Assembly: GCA_050847315.1 (NCBI GenBank)
Contig: CP193791.1
Length of the DNA: 64,000 nt
Source of the DNA: Cedecea sp000277545
GTDB lineage: Bacteria > Pseudomonadota > Gammaproteobacteria > Enterobacterales > Enterobacteriaceae
Reading direction: 5' to 3' (one strand)
Below the pieces are notes generated by a model. That model worked only from the letters and a program-made list of their open reading frames with translations. It was not told where the DNA came from and did no database searches. The position numbers were made by a program, and so were the translations under genes. Positions within the stretch are counted from its first letter, which is position 1. Each line of letters begins with the position of its first letter. This document shows, piece by piece, positions 14,958-24,496 of the stretch.

Positions 14958-16379
14958 ATGAACGAAGACGATTTCGAAATCGGCAGCTGCTCTCACTCAG
15001 AGTTGATGGCGTTGCTGGATAGTGACGATATCCAGCCAGGATCCACGGCTGGTTATCAGACCTGCAAAACGGTTTACCTCTACCACCCGCTGGGCGGCAA
15101 GATGGTGGATCGCCCGATTAAAATGGCGATGAATGAGCCGCGAACCGTGCATGTTGCCCAGTCCTATGGACTTGAGCAGCGCCTACGCGACGCGTTCGAG
15201 CGCGAATGGAAAGCGATGGGTGCTAACCAGCACATCGCCAACGCCGCGCGCATCGCCCGAATTTACGGAGTATCAGCGATCGCCATGCTGGTGGATAACC
15301 AGGAGCCGAATGAATCGCTGGACTACCGCACGCTGTACAAGCACAACGTCAGCTTTAACATTCTGGACCCGCTGAACACCGCGGGCAGCATTGTGCTGAA
15401 TCAGGACCCGAACGCGCAGGACTTCCAGAAGGTCGAAGGCATTCGGGTTGCTGGTAAGCCGTACCACAAATCACGTTGTGTTGTCGTACAGAACGAGGAC
15501 CCGATTTATCTGGCGTACAACCCTGCGGCGTTCGGGTTTACCGGTCGCAGCGTGTACCAGCGCGCTCTCTACCCGCTGAAGTCTTTCATCCAGACCATGC
15601 GTACCGACGATATGGTTGCGGTGAAAGGCGGCCTGCTGGTGACGAAAATCAAGGGGCCAAGTTCTGTCGTCAACAACATGATGCAGAAGCTCAGCGGCAT
15701 TAAGCGCATGATGCTGAAAAGAGGGAAAACTGGTGAGGTTTTGCAAATCGGTGAAAATGACACAGTCGAATCCATTGACCTGAGCAATCTGAAAGATCCT
15801 CTCGATTCTGCAAGAAATCACATTCTGGAGAACGTAGCCGCCGCCGCAGACATGCCAGCGATCATCCTCAACTCTGAGACGTTCGCCCAAGGCTTCGGTG
15901 AAGGCACTGAAGATGCCCGGTCCGTCGCGGTGTACATCGATAATATCCGCGAGTGGCTTGATCAGCTTTATGCTTTCTTCATCCGCGTATGCCAGTACCG
16001 CGCCTGGAGCATTGAATTCTTTCAGTCGCTTCGCGCCGATTTCCCGGAGCTGAAAAATACCTACAGCGTGTATTTCGCGAGTTGGATAAACAACTTCGAA
16101 TATCGCTGGCCGTCCTCTCTGAAAGAACCGGAAAGCGAGAAGGTGAAGGTCGACGAAACGCGATTTAAGGCGATCGTCAGCATGCTGGAAGTGGTGCTGC
16201 CGCAGCTCACTGCGGACCCAGAAAACCGCGCGACGCTAATCGAGTGGGCGTGTGAAAACGCCAACGCCAATGAGAACCTATTCCCTCAGCGGCTTAATCT
16301 CGATTACGACTCGCTGAAAGAAAACCCACCGCCGGAGCCGCCTAAAGCTGAAGAGCCTGGCGGCGGGATGATGCTATGA
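14958..16379 (+). CDS. Portal protein (DUF1073 type)
   Basis: A 473-residue portal protein; twelve copies form the DNA gate at one capsid vertex. It belongs to the DUF1073 family: central LDPLNTAGSIVLN, MLKRGKTGEVLQIGEND and PAIILNSETFAQGFGEGTEDARS segments are characteristic. Placed between terminase and the head morphogenesis gene as expected. Automatic annotation often labels this family Acb1-like anti-CBASS; position and size make a portal far more likely. The last three bases overlap the next start. Confidence 0.9.
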   Translation: MNEDDFEIGSCSHSELMALLDSDDIQPGSTAGYQTCKTVYLYHPLGGKMVDRPIKMAMNEPRTVHVAQSYGLEQRLRDAFEREWKAMGANQHIANAARIARIYGVSAIAMLVDNQEPNESLDYRTLYKHNVSFNILDPLNTAGSIVLNQDPNAQDFQKVEGIRVAGKPYHKSRCVVVQNEDPIYLAYNPAAFGFTGRSVYQRALYPLKSFIQTMRTDDMVAVKGGLLVTKIKGPSSVVNNMMQKLSGIKRMMLKRGKTGEVLQIGENDTVESIDLSNLKDPLDSARNHILENVAAAADMPAIILNSETFAQGFGEGTEDARSVAVYIDNIREWLDQLYAFFIRVCQYRAWSIEFFQSLRADFPELKNTYSVYFASWINNFEYRWPSSLKEPESEKVKVDETRFKAIVSMLEVVLPQLTADPENRATLIEWACENANANENLFPQRLNLDYDSLKENPPPEPPKAEEPGGGMML

Positions 16380-17200
16380 GCAAATTCTCCAGAACAGTAA
16401 GGGAGGCGGTTAAATTCTTCTTGCGCAATGGCTATACCTCTAGAGAGGAGCTGGAGCGATGGCAGGGAATTATTCGTCAGGCGGCAGAAAGCGAAACCCA
16501 TGATGACTACATATCAAGGGTGTCAGACAAGCTTCGATCAACTTATGAGATGCAGATTAACAGGGCTAAGGCTCTGGATCGGCATCCAGGGTTGTCTCGC
16601 TTTACTCTGAATTACATGGAGCCGAAGTTAAGAAGCGAGCTTGATAGACGCATCCTGGCTAGCGCCGACTTAATTAAGTTAAACCGTACAGGCGCGATAA
16701 ACAAAACAGTCCAGAGATTTAGTGGGTGGGCTACCAGCATCCCTGTGCAGGATTACGTTGGAGGTGGACTGTCGCCATCCTCCAAAAGCGGGGTTAATTA
16801 CAACTGTGATCACATTCAGAAAAGCGCCTTGCAAATTGATTTTGAAGCGCGCCGGGTGATGATTGATCAGAACCATAAACTCATTGCAAACATCGACAAC
16901 ATCATAGCTGCCAGTAATAACGCCATAGCCGCAGAGTGGCATAGTCACTGGCGGCAGGCAGGTTATGACTACCGGGAAGATCACAAAGAGCGCGATAAGG
17001 TGGTCTATCTCATCCGCGGTAACTGGGCGCAAAAAAACGGTTACGTGAAGGTGGGGCCTTCCGGGTACCTTGATGAAATTACACAGCCCGGTGAAGAGGT
17101 TTTTTGCCGGTGTTACGTAACCTATCTGTACAACCTCCGGAGTGTTCCTGAACACATGCTGACCCAGAAGGGGCAGAAGTTCATGGCGTCTATGAAATAA
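16376..17200 (+). CDS. Head morphogenesis (Mu gpF-like) protein
   Basis: A 274-residue minor head protein. The C-terminal segment (PGEEVFCRCYVTYLYNLRSVP) with CRC is the mark of the Mu F-like head morphogenesis family, thought to be ejected with DNA or to help assemble the procapsid at the portal. ATG overlaps the portal stop. Encoded between portal and the head protease/scaffold gene. Confidence 0.8.
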   Translation: MSKFSRTVREAVKFFLRNGYTSREELERWQGIIRQAAESETHDDYISRVSDKLRSTYEMQINRAKALDRHPGLSRFTLNYMEPKLRSELDRRILASADLIKLNRTGAINKTVQRFSGWATSIPVQDYVGGGLSPSSKSGVNYNCDHIQKSALQIDFEARRVMIDQNHKLIANIDNIIAASNNAIAAEWHSHWRQAGYDYREDHKERDKVVYLIRGNWAQKNGYVKVGPSGYLDEITQPGEEVFCRCYVTYLYNLRSVPEHMLTQKGQKFMASMK

Positions 17201-17218
17201 GTATAGGAGCATTAAAAC

Positions 17219-18838
17219 GTGGCTATTTTTGGCAGCGGGATAATGTTCCGTCAGGGTAAGTTCGTCTTCCTGATCCAGCGCTCGGATGATGGTACGTGGT
17301 GTTCGCCTGGCGGCATGGTAGAGCCGGGCGAGCTGGCGATTGATGCCGCGCGCCGCGAAGTGCTGGAAGAGGCGGGTTATCAGTACGATGGCCCGCTGAC
17401 CCCACACAGTGTATACGGTGATTATCTGACGTTTCGCGCTGAAGTGCCGGAGAGGTTCGAGGCGAAGCTTAACGACGAGTCGCTGGCCGCCGGATGGTTT
17501 CACATTGACGACCTGCCCAAACCGCTTCATCAGCCCTTCGCTGAGATGCTGGTGCAGCAGGCGCTCAATGAAACCGAAGTGGCCGCGCTCATCGCTGACG
17601 GAACACTAAGCAGCCCGCAATTCTTTATCAACATGTGGATGTTCGCAATCCGGGTGACCGGAACAGGGGTTACCTGGCGCTCTGCAGATCAACAGATGGC
17701 CTTCCGTAACCCGGACGACTATCTCACCCCAGAGTTTCTCCAGCGAGTTGCCGGGCTACCGCTCATATGGCTGCACCCGGAGAAAAATACGCTTGATAGC
17801 AATGAGTTCGCAAAACGCGTTATTGGCACCCTGACAAATAGTTGGGTTGCTGACAATGGTGAGGTGTGGGCAATTGCACGCGTATATGACGCCGAGGCTG
17901 CCGAAATCATGGCAACCAGGCAGTTAAGCACCTCACCAACCGTAAAATTTGTTGAGGTTCCCGATTCAATCATTGAGATCGACGGTCAGCCTCTACTGGT
18001 GGAGCCATCCCCCGAGCTGCTCGACCACGTTGCAATTTGTGAACAGGGCGTATGGGACAAGCTCCTTGCCCCTACTGGTGTTAAATCTGATTCCATTCCA
18101 AACGAGGCTGAAAAGATGGACGAGGAAAAAATCGTAGCGCTAATCAATAAGGCGATTGACGCACGCATGGCTAAGGCTGACTCAGAAGAAGCAGACCGTA
18201 AAGCCAAGGCCGATGCCGATGAAGCAGCTAAGAAAGAAAAGGCTGATGCTGAGGAAAAAGAGGCTGAAGAGGCGAAAGCCAAAGCTGACGCGGAAGAGAA
18301 AGCCGCGAAGGAAAAAGCAGACGCAGAAGCCAAAGAGAAGGCCGACGCAGAAGAGGCGGAACGTATGGCGAAAGAAAAAGCTGACTCTCAGCTGCGCCAG
18401 GAAATTGCCGACCTGCGCTCCCGCATCCCAACCGAGTTGAGCGATGAAGAGCGCAACGAAGTCGCCGATGCACAGGTGAAGGCTGATAGCGTGTTCTCAT
18501 GCTTCGGCAAGCGCGCGCCGGTACCGCTGTCTGGTGAAAAGCCGCTGGCATATCGCCGCCGTCTGATGATCCAGCTTCAGGAGCATTCGCCTGACTTCAA
18601 ATCCGTCGACCTGTCCTCTATCGCTGACTCAGCCCTGCTGAGCGTGGCCGAGAAGACGATCTACGCCGACGCGCAGAAATCGGCAAGCCTGTCTGTTGGC
18701 CCTGGCATGCTGCGCGAAATTAAACGCGCTGATGCGACCGGTCGCCAGATCAGCACCTTCGAAGGCGATCCTGCTGCCACCTGGGCTCCGTTCCAGTCCG
18801 GCAAGCGTCAGGTCACCAGTTTCAACAACCAGGCTTAA
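17219..18838 (+). CDS. NUDIX hydrolase fused to DUF2213 head protein
   Basis: A 539-residue fusion. Residues 1-110 are a NUDIX domain with a complete box G-x5-E-x7-REVLEEAGY (G32 to Y54), so it should hydrolyse a nucleoside diphosphate derivative. Residues about 120-290 resemble the DUF2213 capsid-protease/scaffold-type domain. Residues about 300-400 are a Lys/Glu/Ala coiled coil (KADAEEKEAEEAKAKADAEE), typical of scaffolds. The C-terminal part is conserved helical sequence. Start GTG has ggag 12 bp upstream. It precedes cement and capsid genes, as a protease/scaffold would. Which substrate the NUDIX part uses cannot be seen. Confidence 0.88.
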   Translation: MAIFGSGIMFRQGKFVFLIQRSDDGTWCSPGGMVEPGELAIDAARREVLEEAGYQYDGPLTPHSVYGDYLTFRAEVPERFEAKLNDESLAAGWFHIDDLPKPLHQPFAEMLVQQALNETEVAALIADGTLSSPQFFINMWMFAIRVTGTGVTWRSADQQMAFRNPDDYLTPEFLQRVAGLPLIWLHPEKNTLDSNEFAKRVIGTLTNSWVADNGEVWAIARVYDAEAAEIMATRQLSTSPTVKFVEVPDSIIEIDGQPLLVEPSPELLDHVAICEQGVWDKLLAPTGVKSDSIPNEAEKMDEEKIVALINKAIDARMAKADSEEADRKAKADADEAAKKEKADAEEKEAEEAKAKADAEEKAAKEKADAEAKEKADAEEAERMAKEKADSQLRQEIADLRSRIPTELSDEERNEVADAQVKADSVFSCFGKRAPVPLSGEKPLAYRRRLMIQLQEHSPDFKSVDLSSIADSALLSVAEKTIYADAQKSASLSVGPGMLREIKRADATGRQISTFEGDPAATWAPFQSGKRQVTSFNNQA

Positions 18839-18853
18839 CGGGAGCTCTCAAGC

Positions 18854-19714
18854 ATGGCTATCTTATCTCTTAACCCGATGGCAACCACGAACGCGCTGGG
18901 CTCCTTCGGTGTGCAGTCCGACGGTTATATTCAGGGCGTGGCGCTCGATGACCCGGCCAACCGCTTTAACCTGGCTGCGGGCACTGTGGCGGCAACGGAA
19001 ACCAAACCTTTGTGGGGCGGCCTGCCGGTTGCAGAGCTTCTGCCCGGCACCAGCTCAAGCCCGCGCGGTTCATACATCCGTCGCGCTGTGTCTGTCGCCG
19101 AGCTGGAAGGCTTCACCGTCTTCAATCAGGCTCACAACGGCCTGACCACTCCGCAGTCACCGGTTCCGCTGTACGCATCAGGCATGAGCGTTTCGTACTA
19201 CCGCCTGGGCTCCAACATGCGCGTTCCGCTGAAAGCTTCTGCGCAGGTTGTCGCGCTGGGCACCTCTGGCGCCTCAGTGAAAACCCCGCTGGCCTGGGAT
19301 TTCGTGAACAACCAGATCACCACCGCGGCAGCGGCCGGTTTCGCTGGTTCCGATATTGCGACAACCGCGGTGACCTATGCCAATGGCGTGGCGACAGCAG
19401 TAACCGCTTCAGCTCATGGACTGACAGCTGGTCAATACGTGAAAATCAGTGGCGTCGCTCCTGCAGCGTACAACGGCACTGTGGTCGTGCTGTCAGTCGT
19501 GAACGCAACGACCTTCACCTACGCCCCGGCAACTGCACCAGGCGGCGCTGCAACCACGCAGGGCACCATCGGCGCAGTTACGCTTTCCGACATCACGCTG
19601 CCGGTAAAAGTGCTCGCCATCGAATCAGGCAACTCCAAGACTGTCAGCTATGACAGCGCGACGGGCTTCCTGACCTGGAACAACACCGACAGCTGCGCGC
19701 TGGTCTTACTTTAA
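18854..19714 (+). CDS. Capsid cement protein with inserted beta module
   Basis: A 286-residue structural protein with the features of phage cement/decoration proteins encoded just before the capsid gene (SPRGSYIRRAVSVAELEGFTVFNQ). Residues about 165-243 are an extra beta-rich module (GVATAVTASAHGLTAGQYVK, GVAPAAYNG, TTFTYAP) that recurs in the sheath and baseplate J-like proteins of this phage. Probably sits on the outside of the head. Confidence 0.75.
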   Translation: MAILSLNPMATTNALGSFGVQSDGYIQGVALDDPANRFNLAAGTVAATETKPLWGGLPVAELLPGTSSSPRGSYIRRAVSVAELEGFTVFNQAHNGLTTPQSPVPLYASGMSVSYYRLGSNMRVPLKASAQVVALGTSGASVKTPLAWDFVNNQITTAAAAGFAGSDIATTAVTYANGVATAVTASAHGLTAGQYVKISGVAPAAYNGTVVVLSVVNATTFTYAPATAPGGAATTQGTIGAVTLSDITLPVKVLAIESGNSKTVSYDSATGFLTWNNTDSCALVLL

Positions 19715-19730
19715 TCGGGAGCTGAATTAA

Positions 19731-20762
19731 ATGGCTGCAATTACCCCCAGCTACACCATCGTCAATCCGTCGTACATCGCGCCGGAGATGATCATTGGTT
19801 ACCAGCAGGCGTCAGGTGCGTTTGAAACCATCGCCAGCGGCAACCCGCAAGTCCGTCTCGGCGTAGGCGATCAGTACGTCTACATGCGCCGCCTGGACAT
19901 TCGCACCCAGACCACTTCCAGCCAGTCCGGTAACGGTAACCAGCTGCCAAGTGTTGCGCTGGATGCGAAGATGATTTCCACCCCAACCTACCTGTTCCGC
20001 TGCCGTGGTATCTACGATCACCATGATATGGCTGCTGCCGGTAACTGGAACTTTGCACTGCCGGAAGCTCAGCGCCTGGGCATGCGTCAGGGCATTTTCC
20101 AGCAACTGCGCTCTGCTCTGCTGTACGGCATGAACCCTGCTGGCGGTGAAGGGCTGCTGAACACCGCTGGCGCGACTACCGAGTCCCTGCCTCCGGACAG
20201 CAACGGTAACACCACTGTGCTGACCTATGACCACGGCCAGATGGCGGTATATTTGCTGGGTCACGTACAGGCCGCACTGACCCGCACCATGCAGCTGGGT
20301 CGCCAGCAGCGCGTCGTTATCCTGGGGCCGCAGCGCGCCCTCGGTGCCATGGAGATTCAGCAGATCGTTCAACTGACTTCTTACCAGCGTCCTGGTGGTG
20401 GTACTGACACCGTCGGCGGCACGGTGAAAGAAGTGCTGAAAGGAGCAAACGTCCAGGTTGACTGGGTGTATGACGATACCCTGATCGGCGCTGGTGCTGG
20501 CGGTACCGACGCGGTGGTGATCACCATCCCTGAAGTCGAAGTGCCAATGGTCAACTCGACTGTGAACACCAACGAATTCGCCAAGCTGACCCCGTCTCTT
20601 GCCGCGAACGCGCTGATGTTTACCGACATGGCCGCGCCGCGCGAGATTCCGACGCCGATCGCTGGTGGTGCCATCGATGTTCTGTCCGAAATGCGTTCTA
20701 CCGCAGGCTGGGCAGTTCGTCCGGAAGCAATCACCATCCTGTCCATGGCGTACAGCGCCTGA
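19731..20762 (+). CDS. Major capsid protein (DUF2184 type)
   Basis: A 343-residue HK97-fold capsid protein of the DUF2184 kind: N-terminal arm, YDHHDMAAAGNWNFALPEAQ, and C-terminal FTDMAAPREIPTPIAGGAIDVL. Codon use is strongly biased, fitting high expression. No separate protease site can be placed; maturation may use the upstream DUF2213 protein. A terminator follows immediately. Confidence 0.9.
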   Translation: MAAITPSYTIVNPSYIAPEMIIGYQQASGAFETIASGNPQVRLGVGDQYVYMRRLDIRTQTTSSQSGNGNQLPSVALDAKMISTPTYLFRCRGIYDHHDMAAAGNWNFALPEAQRLGMRQGIFQQLRSALLYGMNPAGGEGLLNTAGATTESLPPDSNGNTTVLTYDHGQMAVYLLGHVQAALTRTMQLGRQQRVVILGPQRALGAMEIQQIVQLTSYQRPGGGTDTVGGTVKEVLKGANVQVDWVYDDTLIGAGAGGTDAVVITIPEVEVPMVNSTVNTNEFAKLTPSLAANALMFTDMAAPREIPTPIAGGAIDVLSEMRSTAGWAVRPEAITILSMAYSA

Positions 20763-20783
20763 TCCATTCTTTGAAGTGGTTAA

Positions 20784-20818
20784 GCCTCTGCCGGGGAAAC
20801 TCAGCAGGGGCTTTTTTA
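20784..20818 (+). terminator. Terminator after the capsid gene
   Basis: Stem gcctctgc / gcaggggc (one G-T pair), 12-base loop, six T. It would reduce downstream tail expression relative to capsid. Confidence 0.75.
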
Positions 20819-20830
20819 CGAGGGTAACCA

Positions 20831-21313
20831 ATGAAACTCTATATCGCTAACACCACCAAGCAGCGCCAGATTTTCGCCTATCGCAAGCTCGAGACCGGAC
20901 GCCTTATTCAGATCCCGATTAACCACGGCGATCAGATGATGGTGCTGGATGGCACAACTGAAGAAGTTGATGCAGTGGTGCAGCATCACCAGGTTTACGG
21001 ACTGGTTGACTCGACGAAAATTGACCAGAGTCAGGCGTTCGTCGGCCTGTGCTACAGCCTGAACAAGCCTGTATCAGCGCCGGTAATCGAAAAAACAATC
21101 CGCGATAACGATATTCATCTTACCCGCGGGGCGCATGGTCGCCGACAGGCATCCGTAGCGGCTCTGGATAGCTCTCTGCGCGAAAGCGGTACCGGCTATT
21201 CCGGCGAGATGGAAGTCAGCGCTGAGCAGGCGAAAGGCCGGGAAGACAGCGAAGACACCCCGACGGTTAACGAAACCATCGTGACTGAAAAATCCGGGAG
21301 CAAGAAAAAATGA
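20831..21313 (+). CDS. Head or neck structural protein, unknown
   Basis: A 160-residue protein: a beta-rich N-terminal domain (MKLYIANTTKQRQIFAYRKL, YGLVDSTKID) and a disordered acidic tail ending in KSGSKKK. It lies directly after capsid and before connector genes, in the place of minor head or neck proteins. It overlaps the next gene by four bases. No defined family recognised. Confidence 0.7.
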   Translation: MKLYIANTTKQRQIFAYRKLETGRLIQIPINHGDQMMVLDGTTEEVDAVVQHHQVYGLVDSTKIDQSQAFVGLCYSLNKPVSAPVIEKTIRDNDIHLTRGAHGRRQASVAALDSSLRESGTGYSGEMEVSAEQAKGREDSEDTPTVNETIVTEKSGSKKK

Positions 21314-21738
21314 CAACGAGCCTGTCGGGATTCATCGAATTCGTTCGAACTGACATGGGCGTGACCGCCGCGCAGGTTCCCGACGACTCGCCGTCTTTCA
21401 CCCTGGCGTATGGCGGCGCGGTTGAGTGGGTAAACCCTGATATCGCGTGCGTCACGCCGAACCTGTACACCATTGCCGTGTACAACCTGGGCGCGTCTTT
21501 CCTTGTCAACTACGGTACCGAATCGGTATTTGCTGAATTCAGGAAAACGTATGGCCTGAACGATTTCAAAGCTGGCGTGATTACTGGTGCCGGGGATAAC
21601 TCAACCAGCGCTCAGCGCCTGGTACCGGACTTCTTCAAAGACCTGTCACTGGCTGACCTGCAGATGTTACAGGATCCATGGGGACGCCGGTACCTGATGA
21701 TCGCCCAGCAGTTCGGCAGCCTTTGGGGGCTGTCATGA
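21310..21738 (+). CDS. Head-tail connector protein
   Basis: A 142-residue helical protein (SGFIEFVRTDMGVTAAQVPD, VPDFFKDLSLADLQMLQDPWG) of the adaptor type that binds below the portal. Assigned by size, helical make-up and position between capsid and tail genes; related proteins are annotated DUF4054. Overlaps both neighbours by four bases. Confidence 0.7.
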   Translation: MTTSLSGFIEFVRTDMGVTAAQVPDDSPSFTLAYGGAVEWVNPDIACVTPNLYTIAVYNLGASFLVNYGTESVFAEFRKTYGLNDFKAGVITGAGDNSTSAQRLVPDFFKDLSLADLQMLQDPWGRRYLMIAQQFGSLWGLS

Positions 21739-22169
21739 TCACCTTCCACCTGGGAGTGATTGATGTCCCGTATGAGGACGAGAACACCACGACAGGAGAC
21801 GTCGCCGAGTATCTGGAGGAAAAGTACCAGATCATGCAGACGTTTTTCGACAGGTACAGCAACGACATCGCAGACCTGATGGCGAACGACCTGGCCGCGT
21901 CGCTTGAGAATATGATGGCCGACGCACCGCCAACTAAAGACCCTCTGGCAGAGTCGATGTCACGGATCCATGACCTGTTTGTCGCCTTCCTCGACAACAC
22001 CGAAATGAACGGATTGCCGGGCGTGCCTACGCGCCGCGCGCTGGAGGGTATATCCCGGCGATTCAAAAACAAAAAAGGGCCGCCGCGGCCGTCATTCATC
22101 GATACCGGAACCTATCAGGCCGCGATGCGCGCCTGGGTGAGCGGGGTGTTAAATGCCTTCCCTGGATGA
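21735..22169 (+). CDS. Neck or tail-completion protein
   Basis: A 144-residue protein starting MITFHLGVIDVPYEDENTTT. The C-terminal FIDTGTYQAAMRAWVSG is the kind of ending seen in gpZ/HK97 gp10-like tail completion proteins. ATG 21735 overlaps the previous stop codon and is preferred over an upstream start at 21678. The 3' end overlaps the next gene by 17 bases. Confidence 0.65.
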   Translation: MITFHLGVIDVPYEDENTTTGDVAEYLEEKYQIMQTFFDRYSNDIADLMANDLAASLENMMADAPPTKDPLAESMSRIHDLFVAFLDNTEMNGLPGVPTRRALEGISRRFKNKKGPPRPSFIDTGTYQAAMRAWVSGVLNAFPG

Positions 22170-23094
22170 GTTGCAGCAAACTGCAAAAACCGAGCTTAAC
22201 GCCACGCTGACGCAGGGGCTTGATGACCTGAGCCGCTTTCAGGTGGTCACGTTCACTAAGTATATCCGCAAGGTGCTGCCCCTCGATGGTTTCGTGTTCT
22301 GGGTAAAGGCGTCTGTTTTGTCTGACGACCCAAGCAACGCGCCAGACACGGTCAACGTCAAAGGTTATCTGCACCTTACGACCGAAACCATCCAGGACGA
22401 TGAACAGCTCTACGATCGTAACGTCGTGACGTTTACCGCGCAGGCGGACATCGACCCGTTCAACGACATCGGATCTGATGTCCTGTATATCGGCGAGTTC
22501 TTTGGCCTCCAGTTTTCATTCTCCCGGCGTACCGGGCTGAACGAACCGGCCAACCTCTACCATTACACCGGGGAGGCAATATTCCCCTACATGCGCTCGC
22601 AGATCATCAACTCTGCCGACGATATCGACCTGTCGGACGTTGTGGTTTCGAGCTCATTACCTGTATGGCTGACGCTGAGCCAGTACATGCCTATGTTCCC
22701 TGCCATGCTGTCGACGCAGAACCTGTCTCCGCCGTATGCAACGGTGAAGTGCAGTAACACCGCGCCGATCGCCGGCAGCTTTTACCTCGATGAGCACCAG
22801 AACCAGTATCAACTGGTTTCGGAGGACGTAACTATTTCCATCACAGGCCTGCGGAATGCTGGCGTAGAGGATTTCGTCAGGTATGTGCAGCAGTACACGC
22901 TCGGCGATGACGCAGAAATGGGCGTGATGAATATCCCGGTCGTTCAGGACGAGCGCGTCACGCAGAACGAGCTGAACATCATCGCCATGAGAAAAACCAT
23001 CAAATTCAAAGTCAATTATTACCAGCAGAGGATGCGCAACGTCGCCCGTAAGCTGATCACGTCTGCAATTCCGTCCATTTACCCGGAGAAATGA
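22153..23094 (+). CDS. Tail or neck structural protein, unknown
   Basis: A 313-residue protein placed between neck and sheath genes. It begins MPSLDELQQTAKTELNATLT and contains a beta-rich middle (DTVNVKGYLHLTTETIQDDE, NVVTFTAQADIDPFNDIG). The C-terminal part (LVSEDVTISITGLRNAGVED) resembles a tail-terminator-like domain also seen in the shorter tailocin protein at 45923, which has the same neighbours. Its length suggests an extra N-terminal domain. Precise role not established. Confidence 0.65.
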   Translation: MPSLDELQQTAKTELNATLTQGLDDLSRFQVVTFTKYIRKVLPLDGFVFWVKASVLSDDPSNAPDTVNVKGYLHLTTETIQDDEQLYDRNVVTFTAQADIDPFNDIGSDVLYIGEFFGLQFSFSRRTGLNEPANLYHYTGEAIFPYMRSQIINSADDIDLSDVVVSSSLPVWLTLSQYMPMFPAMLSTQNLSPPYATVKCSNTAPIAGSFYLDEHQNQYQLVSEDVTISITGLRNAGVEDFVRYVQQYTLGDDAEMGVMNIPVVQDERVTQNELNIIAMRKTIKFKVNYYQQRMRNVARKLITSAIPSIYPEK

Positions 23095-23098
23095 CTAA

Positions 23099-24493
23099 AT
23101 GGCAATTGTTAACATTAACGTATCGGTGACCAATCCACCGAAGCCCTCTCAGCTGCTTAAGTCTGGCGCTATGATCTCTGTGGGCGGAACGACACTGGCT
23201 GCGGGTGAGTATCAACTGCTGACATCGAAAACTGACCTGAGCGACATTGCATCACCGGCGAAAACCATCGCGTCAATCGCATGGGCGACCGGCGTTGTCA
23301 CTGTCACGCTTTCTGCTGCGCACGGATGGACTATTGGCGACACAATCCCGCTTATCGTCTCGGGTGTTACCCCCTCCGGCTACAATCGCGCGGTTAACGC
23401 CACTGTGACAACCACCACGGCGTTTACCTATCCGCTGGCAACAGACCCAGGTACCGCAACGGTAATGGGCTCAGTACAGACTGTGGCTGCAACTGAAATA
23501 CTGCAGATGAACACGACATACTGGGCCCAGGGCACAACCCGCGCAGTGTACGTTCTTGAGCTGGGCGATGTGACTGCTACCGCTGCCGTTGCCGCGCTTG
23601 CTAACTTCATCACAGAAGATACTTCTCTGGGTAACACCTACCAGAAGTTCTTCTCGTACCTGGTGCCGCGCGAGTGGGACGACGAATCGACGTTCAAAAC
23701 CCTGACGGGACTGTATACCAGCCCGGCGTCACTGGTTTATTTCTTCGTAACCACCACGATCGCCACCTACCAGGCATGGGTTGCCACCAAAAACAAATCG
23801 GTCTTTGCAGGTGTCGAATCCCCCAATATCCCTGCAGGCGAGTTTTCCATGGCTGCCTGGTTCCAGTCCTCCCTGGCAAACGATCCTGGTTCTTCGAACA
23901 TGGTGCCGCCGATGGCGTACCGGTTCGGCTACGGCGTAACGGAATACCCTGTAGAGGGCAACGGCGCGCTGTTGAAAGCGATGCAGGACAACAGCATCAA
24001 CTATGTTGGCACAGCGGCGGAAGGCGGGCTGAGTAACAAAATGCTGGTGGCAGGCCACATGCTGGACGGTAACCCGTTCAACTACTGGTATGCCGTTGCC
24101 TGGACCGCGATCAACCTTGAGCTCGATCTGGCTAACGAGGTTATCAATGGTTCCAATACCACCGTTAACCCGCTGTATTACGAGCAGAACGGTATCGACC
24201 GCCTGCAGCGTCGCGCACTCAAAACCATGCGTAACGGCGTCAGCTATGGTCTGATTCTCGGTCGCGTGATTGGTACCGGCCTGTCACAGCAGGATTTCAA
24301 CACCGAATACGAGAAAGGCACCTATGCCGGTAACGCGGTGATCAACGCCGTGCCGTTCGCGAATTACACCAGCCTGAACCCGTCCGATTACGCCGATGGC
24401 AAGTATAACGGTCTGAGCGCCGTAATGACGCCGCGCCGCGGCTTCGAATCCATCACGTTTAACGTGAACGTAACCAACTTTGTAGGGGCGTAA
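23099..24493 (+). CDS. Contractile tail sheath protein (DUF3383 type)
   Basis: A 464-residue sheath protein whose rings contract to drive the tube through the cell envelope. The core (LVPREWDDESTFKTLTGLY, NYVGTAAEGG, RALKTMRNGVSYGLILGRVI) parallels the tailocin sheath at 46466. An extra module of about 75 residues (54-129; VTVTLSAAHGWTIGD, VTPSGYN, TAFTYPL) is inserted near the N-terminus and is absent from the tailocin protein. Followed by the tube gene after three bases. Confidence 0.88.
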   Translation: MAIVNINVSVTNPPKPSQLLKSGAMISVGGTTLAAGEYQLLTSKTDLSDIASPAKTIASIAWATGVVTVTLSAAHGWTIGDTIPLIVSGVTPSGYNRAVNATVTTTTAFTYPLATDPGTATVMGSVQTVAATEILQMNTTYWAQGTTRAVYVLELGDVTATAAVAALANFITEDTSLGNTYQKFFSYLVPREWDDESTFKTLTGLYTSPASLVYFFVTTTIATYQAWVATKNKSVFAGVESPNIPAGEFSMAAWFQSSLANDPGSSNMVPPMAYRFGYGVTEYPVEGNGALLKAMQDNSINYVGTAAEGGLSNKMLVAGHMLDGNPFNYWYAVAWTAINLELDLANEVINGSNTTVNPLYYEQNGIDRLQRRALKTMRNGVSYGLILGRVIGTGLSQQDFNTEYEKGTYAGNAVINAVPFANYTSLNPSDYADGKYNGLSAVMTPRRGFESITFNVNVTNFVGA

Positions 24494-24496
24494 AAA

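Noticed and set aside
14958..16379. Anti-CBASS Acb1 identity for the DUF1073 protein
   Set aside because: Length, position after terminase and family pattern indicate a portal; the label comes from automatic family naming.
19812..20831. 339-codon open frame on the minus strand across the capsid gene
   Set aside because: It is antisense to a highly expressed capsid gene with biased codons, has no ribosome site and no recognisable domain.
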